Shown piece by piece: positions 1 to 11,300 of a stretch of DNA of 64,000 nucleotides. Below the pieces are notes generated by a model. That model was not told the origin of the DNA. It did not search any database and saw nothing but the letters and a program-made list of their open reading frames with translations. Each line of letters begins with the position of its first letter. Position 1 is the stretch's first letter. This stretch comes from Paraspadella gotoi. Lineage: Eukaryota > Chaetognatha. Both the position numbers and the translations under genes were made by a program. The stretch lies in assembly GCA_051294375.1 (NCBI GenBank), contig CM119263.1:6358932-6422931 (forward strand), given 5' to 3'.

Positions 1-450
1 AGTTGCTAAATATTATCTTACGAAATAAATTCTTTCCTCTGGAATGTTCGCCTCGTTCGATGTTAATCCGGCGGCCTGGCAATCGAAAAACAACAACGAC
101 GACAACGACAACGACAACGATCAAAACTAGAAGACGTCGTAGAAATTGATGGAAAATTCTTCGACGAAGAAGAAGAATAATGTAGCCTGCAGGGGTTAGA
201 GAAGACGACGACGATGGCGACGACGAACACCGCGACGACGATGACGACGATAGCGACGTTGAATCGGATTTACATTTTCGCGACGACAAATTTTTCGTTC
301 CACCCAAAAAAGTTGGAAAAAAAGTTTATATAATATGAATGAATTATGGTTGTACTAATAATAAGCGGAGGACTGCAAAGGCGAGAGCAAATAAAAAAGC
401 AAATCAAATGGTTAAAAGAAGAAAAGAAAAGAAAAAAAAAGAAAAGAAAA

Positions 451-545
451 GAGAATAGAAAAGAATAGAATAGAATAGAATAGAATAGAATAGAATAGAA
501 TAGAATAGAATAGAATAGAATAGAATAGAATAGAATAGAAAAGAA
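451..545. repeat. (TAGAA)n pentanucleotide microsatellite
   Basis: About 16 near-perfect TAGAA units, flanked by looser GAAAA-type units. The minus-strand open frame across it is only a translation of the repeat. Confidence 0.95.
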
Positions 546-821
546 AAGAGAGGAAAAATAAATTGACTCTGCGAAAACATCATAGATTCGCCAAACGCTG
601 TTTTCTTTTTTGCCGGGCGACGATTTCCGTGTGCGAAGGGTCGGGCGGCCCCGCGCGGGGGGGGGTGAGGGCTGAGCGTCTTGAGGGAGAGATGATGGAG
701 ATGATGGAGAGATCGTGATGGGGCGATTCACGGAGTTAATGAGGCGGATTAGAGGCGGGATAAAAAGGAGGAAGCGGAATCGAGCGGACCGAGTTTGGGA
801 GACGAACAGGATGGAATCATT

Positions 822-866
822 GGTGAGTCTATGTGAGACTAGGTGAGTCTAGGTGAGTCTAGGTCT
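822..866. repeat. Short tandem repeat of a 10-base unit
   Basis: The unit GGTGAGTCTA occurs about four times with minor changes. The unit happens to contain a splice-donor consensus (GTGAGT). Confidence 0.7.
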
Positions 867-2623
867 AGTCAAAAGGGCGCGGGGTCGAAAACATTGTTTA
901 CATTCGCCCAGAACCTCATCTCCAACCGCGAAACAATCTTCTTCGTCCCACGACGCGAGACTCCGACTTGTTTATTTCCTCCTTTTGTTTGTTCACGTCT
1001 AAAAAAAAAACAAAAAACAAAAAAACCAAACACAATTTTATGCCGCGTTATTTCTCGTAGAGCGAGAGAATGGGGGGTGGGGGCCAAATTAAAAAGAAAA
1101 AGAGGCGGAGGAACAAAGAAGAAAAAAGAAAATAGCAAAAGAAAAGCGAAAAATTAATGTTTTTCGCGAGAGGGAGAATTAGAAAAACCATTTTTGATTT
1201 TTAACAACAAAAACAACAAAGCAAACAACAAAATTTAAACAAAAAAGGATAATGGAGAAGAAAAGAAAGGAAGATTAAGGGAAAAAAGGAAAGAACACAA
1301 TTTGCCCTCTTTTTTTTCCTTTCTTTTTTTTTTCGTCCTCAATTTCCACGGGTTTTCCTTCGGGTCTAATTTCCCCGCGTTTTTTCGGATCTGAGACGAT
1401 CAAGGGACGGAGGACCGCGTCGGGGGATGGTGGAGAGGACGGGGGAGGGGGGGTGTTAATGATGGGGTGGTAATGGCGATGGCGGTCAAAAGGACGAGAG
1501 GTGCTGGACCGACGGACCGACAGATGGAACGGAATGACATCGATCGAAAACTGAGGCGAGATGTTTAAAGGTAAGGTCGAGAGAGAGATGATATCGGTCA
1601 GGGTAAGTGAAAGGTAAGTACGAGGGTTTTTGTTCGGATGAGACAAACGGAAAAGTTGTTGTCTTTTTTGACGCATATATGAGGCGTTTCTTGGAGACGG
1701 GACTACCGGACGTGAGGTGGAAAAGAAGATGGTGGCGTTGGCGAGGCCGACTGGGAAGGGGGTGGGTCCTTCGGGAGGGGAGAGATCTGGACCGAGATCC
1801 TTACGCCTTTGGGTTTTTTTCGGCTAAGAAAAAAAAAATCTAAGCCGAGACCCAAAATGGTCTCTCTCTCTCGAAAAAAAAAGGCCAATCGGGTCCTTGT
1901 TATTTTTTTTTTTTCTCTGTTTCAGTTTCACCTTTTCGTTCTTTTTTTTTCGTTCTTTTGTTTCCGTTTTTGTTTTCTAATCGTTTTTAGTAGCGGCTCT
2001 CAGGCACGACTAAAAACAATTGGTTCTTGGTTATTTTTTTTCTGCTGGGTCGGTTTGTAGTTGTTGTTGTTGGTTTCTTTCTTTCTCACTGAACTTTCTT
2101 TTTTCTCCTTATTTTCCTTCAGACTCTTTATACTTCTTCTTCTTCTTCTTCTCTTCTTTTTTTCTTTAAACGATCCAGATCCTCCACGCTTTTCCATGGC
2201 AGACACTTCGCCCCGTGGAAAGAGATTGACCTTTTCCCTTTTTTTTTTCATCGTTTTCATTTCATTTCTCGATCGAAAATGACAAACGTCCTACGACTTC
2301 GGATGACGGCTCATAGAAAGGGACGTTTATTTCGTTAATATAAATTTCACTAGTACTTTAATTATTAGTTTAAAGTTGTAGCTTTATGCTTAAACCGGTA
2401 AATAATATTTATACAGTTTTCACTCTCGCATCCAACTTTGATGACCACATTGACTCTCACGATCGAGTTATTTGGGTCTTTCAGTTCAAACGAGGGAGAA
2501 CTCGTGAATTGGAATGGAAACAGGCCCGAGCCTCAGGCCAGAGGCCGCTCTGGTTTTCTTTTCTTTTCTACATTTCTCTTCGGACGTTTTACGTTTTTTC
2601 CGAAGATGGGCTCTCCATCGTTT

Positions 2624-2757
2624 TCACTCTCTCTCTCTCTCATGTCTCTCCTCCCTCATCTCTTTCTCTTCTATCCTCGCTGTATTCTCGAGCGTCTCCA
2701 TCGAATCTCCACTCACCTCCCCTCTCATCATTCCTCTCTCTTCTCTCTCTCTCTCTC

Positions 2758-2806
<49 letters not shown>

Positions 2807-2818
2807 CCCTCTCTCCCT
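2624..2818. repeat. (CT)n-rich microsatellite
   Basis: A CT dinucleotide tract with short interruptions. All six frames across it give only Ser/Leu or Arg/Glu strings. Confidence 0.95.
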
Positions 2819-4593
2819 CAAAAAACTGTTTACTAGATAGACAAGTTATCTGGTCGTTTATAATGTTATTTAAATATTTTTACATTCTACTGATGAGGAA
2901 ATGGATGTCAATTTTGTTGATGTAACATTTCAAAATCAATCGACCCACGCGTTGAAAAATAATCTACAAAATGGGTCATTTTCCATGCCCAATTTTTAAA
3001 CAACAAATCTGCGTTACGTTAATATTTTCTTTTTGGTTCACTAAATTTTAGCTTTGGCCGAGTGACTTCATTGGTATTAAAAAAAATGATTTTCTTTGAA
3101 ATGTCTTTTGAACCAAAAATGATAGAACGAGAGGACTGGTATCACAATATTAAAGCCATAATTTGGGCATATTTTCCATATAAATTTTTCTCAAATATTT
3201 CCACGGATTTTTTTTAAAATCTGGATCGAATCTTAGTCAAAAGTATAACAACTTTCTGAAATTAATATTAAACACTTGGCTGTACTGTAAAAAAAAAAGT
3301 AAATAATAAGTAGGATTCTAAGAAAGAGAAAGAATTGATTATGTTTCTGATAAACAACAATTTTTATAGCCTCAAATTTTATATAATTTACTAAGGATAA
3401 GATTATCAATTTTGTTGAAAACAAAAAAAATTAAAAAATTCAATGAAGGAACCTTAAAAAACCATGATTGATTTAAATAATGAAAATTTTAGGAAGTTCA
3501 AAACTTGGTTCGGCTGATTTAAAAACTATCTGACATAGGGCACTAAAAGGCTATATTATCAAGATTTTTTAAAATTTTTTGTCATCTTCAAGGTGCAAAT
3601 TAAAATACCCTTTGCATAATTGCCCCATATAGCTATAATTGATATAACTATTTTTTTTGTAAAAAAAAGCAATAAACATCTTTAAATAACACGCAAATGC
3701 CAATGTAGCTGTATGCTAAGATTCGGTTGTTTTTAATTTTTTAGTTATAATACAAGGCTTTTATCAGTTATAAGGGGTAAATTGCAAAAGAAAATAAGTT
3801 ATTTCCAAAGGCTCATATTGATATCTATCGATATCAATGAATTTTCTTTATGTTCCGGACAACGAAATGTTACTAAAGACATTGTAAGTTTCCATTAGCT
3901 AATCTTAGTTTTTATAAAGTTTTAATAAAGGGCATGTTTGGCAAAAAAACAGTAGAAAACATGACAACAAATTTTTGAGAAAAAATTGGATTAATTGGCT
4001 ATTTATTTCTTTATTATGGGTCATCAATTTTTTTTTTCGTTATGTGCTTGAAGAAGTTAGGTTTAACCAACAGAATCGGATCAGTGCATGGACCGCTTGG
4101 TTATTTAATTGACTTAACAGTAAATACTACAAACAAAAAAAAATTTAAAAAGAATTCAAGACAAGCCAAACGGGTCGTGTTTATTTTCAGTATTTTTTAG
4201 TCAAGCCTTTATATTGGGAAGAAATTTTTTTCATCTTGTTCCGGCGCGTTGGACTAGCCCAAAACACTGCCATGTTTTCAAGAAAATCATCCATGGTTTT
4301 GTAATATTTACGCGCTAACGGGTGTGCAAAAAATTGCTAGGACCCAAAATTTAATCAAGAAACCGCTTCGTTTCTTCGGATATGTTTTTTTTAAGCGCCG
4401 TGAGCGAACCATAGATTCATGTTTATTCTTTCGGCTCTTCTGCCATCCTCTTCGTTCGCTGCTCGGTCCTTTCGGTTAAGGTTAAGCCGCAGGCCCGGCG
4501 TCCGCACATACTTTCGCCGTTTCTCCCACGCCCCCTCTTCCCCCCCCCTTCCTCCCCTTTCCCCCCACTTCCCGGCTTTCCGTCCTTTTTTTT

Positions 4594-4940
4594 CTACGCC
4601 TTCGCCTTCGCCTTTGTCTTCGTCTTTATCTTTGCCTTCGTCTTCGCCTTTATCTTCGCCTTCGCCTTTATCTTCGCCTTCGCCTTTGTCTTCGTATTTT
4701 TCTTTGCCTTTGTCTTCGTCTTCGACTTTGCCTTAATCTTCGCCATTGCCCTCGCCTGTCTTTGCATTCGTCTTTGTCCTTATCTTCGTCTTCCCCTTCC
4801 TCTTTGTCTTTGCCTTTGCCTTTGTCTTTGCCTTTACCTTTGTCTCTGCCTTTACCTTTGCCTTTGCCTTTGTCTTTGTCTTAGTCTTTGCCTCTGCCTT
4901 TGCCTTTGCCTTTGTCTTTGCCTTTGCCTTCACTTTCGTC
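4594..4940. repeat. Hexanucleotide array, CTTTGC/CTTCGC/CTTTGT variants
   Basis: About 57 degenerate six-base units of the form (T/C)TT(T/C)GC. On the minus strand this reads as a Lys-Ala-Lys-Thr repeat and on the plus strand as Phe-Ala-Phe-Val. Both are repeat translations with no flanking coding sequence. Confidence 0.9.
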
Positions 4941-6252
4941 TTTTCCTTTTATCGCTTCTTTCAGACTTTTTCCTTCTGTTGCTCGACTATTGCTTTTGTT
5001 TTGTTTTTTTCTCGACTTATCTAAAATGTTTTCGTAGCCGAGTTTCCGAGAGGATCGACTTGGTTAATGTTTAGTATCGCTGATCCACGTAATGTTATTA
5101 ATTGGAAAATATAACTAAGTCGACCTCGACACTAAAATAATAAAATCCATATATTTACTTTATTTATATACATATATATTCTCGTCTTTATCCAATTCTT
5201 AAATAATAAATTATTATTTTTAGTTTGACTTTTTGATTATCCGACTCTACTTTCCACCCTTCTGTTGTGATTGTGCTCCACAACTTTCCAACCCTCGTTT
5301 TCTCACCACTTATCAAATTTCCCACTCATCTTGTTCCCTCTCTCCAATTACCACTTTCCCGATGCCACTTGCCAGTCTTGCCAGTTCTAATTATGTCATT
5401 TTCTCTCCTCTTTTCTTTTTTCCTTACCCCTTTTTCTCCCCCCTCCCCCACCCCAATTTTCAAATCTCCTTCTCTTCCCGAGCTTTTCCAACCTCGGGTT
5501 ATGTTTCGGGGAAAAACAGGATTTTTTTTTCGGGTTTTACTCGGATTTCGGTGTTGTGGTGAATCGGGCCCAAAAATATTTCTTTTATCCATGTTAATGT
5601 TGTGCATTCGTTCAAAGATTTTTATAAATTATTCTATAACTTATATGTATCTTATTCTTATTACATTTGAAAAGCTCTTTCGCAAATACATAATTACAAA
5701 TATATCTTCGCCTCACTTTTCAAAAGGTGATATTTTCCTAAAATGATAAACATTTATTTAATTTGTTTATTTTTTGATCAATATCTTCAACTACTTACCT
5801 CATCTTCTCAACTTGTCAACCTTACCACACTCCAATGCTTCGTCAGCTTCTGAGTCTCTAAACGAAGCGACATTAAAGTGTATTCCACTATTCGCTCGCT
5901 CAGCAACTTCAGGTTACCGACGAGAAAGAAAAAAAAAACCTTTCATTTCGAATCGTAGAAAATTACCCTCGCGTAGCCGTGAGTAACCATGAATTTTTTT
6001 CCCATAAAAACCGGGACAATTTTCAAACACACAATGCGTAAAGAGGATTAATCTATTTATTTCATTACTCTGACGGACTTATTCTTATTTTCGAAGATGA
6101 AAGTTAAAAAAATTATACATTATTTTTTTTTTCGCTCTCTCTCTCTCTCTCTCACTCTCTCTCACTCTGTGTTCGAAACCATAAACTCTCCCTTCGCTTC
6201 GTCGGCTGCATTTAGGAGATTAAAACTACAAGGCGTTGAGAAATCCTCTCCA

Positions 6253-6352
6253 ATGCCTCGGAGGGAGAGAAAAAGAGAGAGAGAGAGAGAGAGGATGGGG
6301 GAAGCAGAGAAGAAGGACGAGGAGAGAGAGAAGAGAGAGAAGAGGAGAGAAG

Positions 6353-6418
<66 letters not shown>

Positions 6419-6437
6419 AGAGAGAGAAGAGAAGAAG
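6253..6437. repeat. (GA)n microsatellite
   Basis: Long, imperfect GA tract with AAGAG interruptions. A CT tract lies about 90 bases upstream (6137-6170) and another about 100 bases downstream, so the strands could pair into a hairpin. Confidence 0.95.
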
Positions 6438-6540
6438 TAGGACTCTGCTCTCGAAAGATAGCGTTGAAAAGAGGCCCGAAGCTGTTTTTGCTTTTTGCCC
6501 TCAACTGAAATTCATCTTCGTTTCGTGAAAACATTTTCCT

Positions 6541-6573
6541 CCTTCTACTCTCTCTTGCTCTCTTGCTTTCTTG

Positions 6574-6611
<38 letters not shown>

Positions 6612-6640
6612 ATCTCTCTCTCTATCACCTGTTCTCCCCT
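6541..6640. repeat. (CT)n microsatellite
   Basis: CT dinucleotide tract with TCTTG and TATC interruptions. Confidence 0.9.
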
Positions 6641-6843
6641 TTCCCGCCCTAAAACGGAGCAATATTTTTAACGCTACACAGGAATTTTATACTAACTTTA
6701 GTCTAGAATTAAATATTTGTGAATTAATTATTAACATTGATTTTCATTCGAGAAGAAGGATTCCTGATCCGGGGGCTGAGAGGGAGAGGGATTCCGACGA
6801 GGGCGATTGGATCCCACGACGAGTCGGGGGCAGGGGTACGGAG

Positions 6844-6861
6844 ATGGCGGCCGCTGATTGG
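6844..6861 (+). promoter_or_regulatory. YY1-like and CCAAT-like motif pair
   Basis: ATGGCGGC (YY1-type core, often found at animal start sites) is followed six bases later by ATTGG, an inverted CCAAT, within a GC-rich patch. No coding exon could be tied to it, so this is a motif observation only. Confidence 0.25.
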
Positions 6862-7646
6862 ACGACGAAGCTGATGGGGGAAAATGATCAGGGGTTTGGG
6901 GGCGGGGAATGTGGAGATTGAATGAAGGAACAGTATCCATAACAGCATTCACTCCAGACTCCGCAGCACGCAACAGCACATGATCAACCTGAAGGCGCGT
7001 CCTCCCTCGGCGTCCGATTTAAATACTTGAGTTGGAAAAAAAAATCGCGATGCTGGTCGCGAGGCCTGACGGACAGAGGGAGCGGAGTAGAGAGAGAGAG
7101 AAGATGAGAGATGAGACATATTGAGAGATGCGCTTGTGAGAGGCTAGGACGAACTACGCGAGCTGAAGAATGAAAGAGAACGGTGACCTGAATGATTAGC
7201 CGAGGAAGACTGACGAGAGAGAGAGATGAGAGAGAGAGAGCCCTAGAGGTAGGCTGGTAGTGACACTGCGGAGTAGGGGGGCTGCACCGCTCCTAGTAAT
7301 GAGAACCAGAACGAGATGAGGAGAGAGAGACAGAAAATTAAACTCATTAACGACAACTAAATCGACAATAGAAAAAAATCAAACCTAATTGGAACCTGAA
7401 TGCCTCGCATTGACGACGGTCGTTTCCGAGGACTCCGAATAACTCGTCGACCTTTTGGAAAGATAATTTTTTTCGTTAAGGACGCGATTCGACGAAACCG
7501 ATGCACTTTTGACGCTGAATCCAGACGTTGAAAATTTAATTTAATTTAATTTAATTTTCGATTAAATTTTAATGCTTTGAATGAGATGATGATAACGACG
7601 AAGATAACGCTAGCCTTTTCCTCAATCATTCGTATATCTGTGAACG

Positions 7647-7677
<31 letters not shown>
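7647..7677. repeat. (CCTG)n tetranucleotide repeat
   Basis: Seven to eight perfect CCTG units. Confidence 0.9.
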
Positions 7678-8119
7678 AGAGCCTAAGGCCCGATCCAAAA
7701 TTCCGGGAGGCGTGGCAACTGAGGAATATATCTATAATCTATATAGAGTACCCGCCCCCAATAACAAAAAGAATGTTCTCCTTTCTTTATACCACATTTT
7801 AAATTAGATTTAATATTTTTTTATGATTCGTACAGAGCGAAGAAATATCGATTCGAGCACACAACTCTCACGGCCTCACGCGAATCTAATCGATTCCTAT
7901 TCCTCTGCATCACGAAAGCGTTTTTAATAGGAATGTCATCTCTAGTTCATTGATCTAAACATCGACTCTCCAGACCCAAGCCCCTTGCAATCTCCCTCCC
8001 CCCCCCCTTCCTCACTCCGGCCTCTCCCGGTCAAAACGATCGAAAGTGCATCGGTCGAAACGAATCGCATCGATGGAACAGAGGCGATTCCACCCGGATG
8101 TAATCCGGATTTACGCGTC

Positions 8120-8337
8120 TCACGTGTTCTTCCTCTCTTCGACTCCTTCGTCTGCTTCCGCTCTGGCGACGAGGTCTTCGTAACTCGTCTCCGTGTCTCC
8201 CTTTTGGCTGCAAATGTTGTCGATCACGAAAATCTCGTTGACGCGCGACGGTGGGCGTGGCGTCTCTGAGGAACGGACGCGCCGACAGGCATTGTATCGC
8301 TTAGTTAGATGACAATTTAACCTTTAATTTTTAGGCT

Positions 8338-8394
<57 letters not shown>

Positions 8395-11300
8395 CCTCTC
8401 ACTTCCTGCGCTGGTTCCCGTACGATCGAATGACCGTCCACCTTCTTCCGGCGAGGCGTTCTCATTCCCAGTCTCTGGTCGCGACCTTAATCAATAATAT
8501 CACCAAAAAATTGGCCACCTATTGACAAATTGCGACAAAAGAAATGGCGAAAACAAAAGATAACGTCTTCTAATGATGTGTTTTAAGTTTTATGGTAATT
8601 TTAACTCTTGTAAGGTTTCAACATTTGTGGAACAAAATGTTTCAGAAGGATGGCCGACAAGTGACCGAGAAGAGAGAGAAATAAAGTTTGAGGCTGAACC
8701 GCCTATGTCGCTTTTTCACAATTACCAAAAACCAAACTTACCACGGTACTGGAGAAGATTTATCCATGTATTCGTCCAACGCCACGTCGGCATCGCTTCC
8801 GTCCATGCCGTCTCCATCATCGTCTTCATCCTTTGACCTCTCGGAACCGGTCCCGTCCGGCGGCTCCGGCTTGAGAAGTTCCGCCCGCGTCTCCAGCGTA
8901 GATTGAAAGTTCTTGAGGATCGAGGGTTGATTTCGCGAAGTCGGCGACTCGGAAAAGTCCGACTCGTCTGCTTCGTAGGCGGACTTGCCGCCGGTGTCCC
9001 GGTTGATCGAGGGCAGACGGTCGACCGACGATGTCCGACGAAGAGAGGAGGCAGAGTCGAGAGGCTTCAAGTCGTCCTCCCGGGCGACGTCGGCGGCCGA
9101 AGAATCCCCCGGGGCTTTGACAGATGGTATTAGAGGCGTGAGTGGGGTTTCAGACTCGAAGATCGGCTGCAGGTGTTTCTGTTCCGCTCTCTGTTTCGAA
9201 GAGGTCGTCGTTTCAACTGAAGAGGTTTGTTGGGTGGCGGTTGCATCCGTGAAACCTTTGGCTTTGCTCAACTGCAAAGGCAGCAGCTCTTCGTTATCGG
9301 CGGGAATTACGGTGGAAACCGACGAAAGCTTTTCATGATGTGGGATTTCTGACGGCAAGCCTGAAGGTTCACCTAACGGCTTTGAAGTTGGTTTCTTGGG
9401 TTTTGCATTGGCAGGACCCGTTGACTCATCACGAGATTCATTGTCCGCTGAAGTATGAAAGCGGTACGGTATTAAATCAGGATCGTTGTACGGATGAGCT
9501 CGAGTTCTATTTTTTGTTTCATGCAGATGTTTCTCATACTCTTTCGTTTCTAAGTTAATTGGTTGCTCCGGTATTATCTTTTCTCCTTCACGATTAGAAA
9601 CGGGATTAAATGAGCTTATGTCGTTTGACAGCAGTAACTCGGCATTGTCGTAAGGATGTGCTCTGATAATCTTTTTCGATCTTTGAGAAGTTACGCCTTC
9701 CGTTTTGTTTTCAATGGGACCATCGTTATAAGTTTGTTGTAATTGCACTTCGTTATAACTCTGCGCTCTCATTCTTTTTTTAGCAGCCTTGGTTAGTTCT
9801 TTTTCTTTTGCTTCTTGATTCAAAGGCGTTTCTTCTTTCGTAATATGCGCTTTTGTGTTGCCCATCAGATGTGCTTTTGTTATCTTCTTGGCTCGATGTG
9901 GAAATTCTTCTTTTACAATTTGATCCAATTGGCCTTCTTCGTTCGGCAGTCGCAGCTTCGGACTTGAATCATAGTTTTTCAATTTGTTCTGATCATTTGA
10001 AGCCTGAACGTTATTATCTTTAATCAAGCTGAAAGTTACCAGATCTTTTTCACATTCAACTATAGAAGCGCGATGTCTCACATCTGTGTTTCGAATTGAT
10101 ATCATAGCGCAAGAAAGATCTGGTAAATCCAAAGATGCTTCTTGTCGATTTTTGTTCTCGTCCAGCAATCCATGACTGACGTTGTCATTGTATTCAACAT
10201 TTTTTCCTTGAATCTCTACCATCTGTTGTTTTATTTGCTTGCTTTTTAAAATAGGTTGTGAATGAGTCTGCTTTTTAGCTGTTTTTATTTGCTTTTCATC
10301 ACTTTTTTTCGGTAAAACAAGATCGTCGGAAAACGCTTCTTTCTTTTCGTCATCAATTCTATTATATTCTGGGCGAATTTCAAACTTTTCTGGAATTGTT
10401 TCCATCCTGTACTTTTTATCAGAATAATGAATTTTTTTTCTTGGTTCAGTTAAACTTTCTTGAACACAACTTGTAGCGTTTAATCTTTGGGCTTGAAGAA
10501 AATGAACTGCTTGCTCCTTTGTATTTAATTCTGACATCAGTGGTTGTGGAACACTTTTACATATACTAGCTTCTATTTTCTCCGGAATTTCATTCTTTAC
10601 CAACTGAAATTGATCCTTCGCATTTTTGAATAATTTCATATGCTGGTGACTCCATATTCCGCGTTCATCCTCTGGCTGCTCATGAGCCGTAACAATTTCC
10701 GGAAGTACTAAAGCATTGACTGAAACGTTAAACTCTGGAACCTCTTCGTAATACATGGTGCTGTCGTAACCCAAATCCGATGCTCTATCCCGACTGTCTG
10801 GCGTCATAGTCTCAAAATCATCTCTATAACTCCTTTCAGATCCTTGACATTTGGCGCACGTCTTCTTGTAAGCAAAACTTGTTGTGGGGACGTCCAGCGG
10901 GTCGTGAGTTTCCGTGCGAGGCCATTTCTGCATCTTTGGCACTCCCGATTGGTAGCTGGGCCTACTAGGATCGCCCTTGTTGATCACGGCCGCAACTGGT
11001 TGGTCCACGAGAGAGTAACGGTTTTCAGTGGCGAGAGGATCATTCCATGTTACTTTGTACCGATTTTTGGTCACGGATGATGGTTTCGCCTTTGACCTCT
11101 CATCGTCTCGACTTTTTGGAACCGCGTCCATCTCGACTTGACAAGTTAAGGGTTCCGCTGTCGCTACTATCCCTTCCTTTTTGGTCTGCTCCTCGGCGAT
11201 CAGCGTTTGAAAGACTTGATTCTTCAGCGACTTCACATCCGACTTAATATCCGCCAACTCTGGAGTCAATGAATCAAAACCTCTTTAAAATGCTAACCAA

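Larger units (their letters stand above)
1..4593. other. Intergenic DNA, no gene recognised
   Basis: Open frames here are short and made of homopolymer, TAGAA, CT or CGA-type repeats. About 2.85-4.4 kb is plain AT-rich sequence. I found no exon with a protein-like composition bounded by good splice sites. Separate repeats are listed below. Confidence 0.6.
4941..8119. other. Repeat-rich intergenic stretch downstream of the membrane-protein gene
   Basis: Holds CT and GA microsatellites, a CCTG array and a promoter-like patch near 6.85 kb. An open stretch at about 5810-5910 on the plus strand, followed by a GT, could be an isolated exon, but nothing else supports it. Confidence 0.5.

Noticed and set aside
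4733-4933. Lys-Ala repeat protein
   Set aside because: Direct translation of the hexanucleotide array with no unique coding flank.
8738-11269. An intronless 843-codon gene
   Set aside because: There is no ATG at its start. It is exon 5 of the seven-exon gene, and its apparent TAA overlaps a strong GTAAGT donor.
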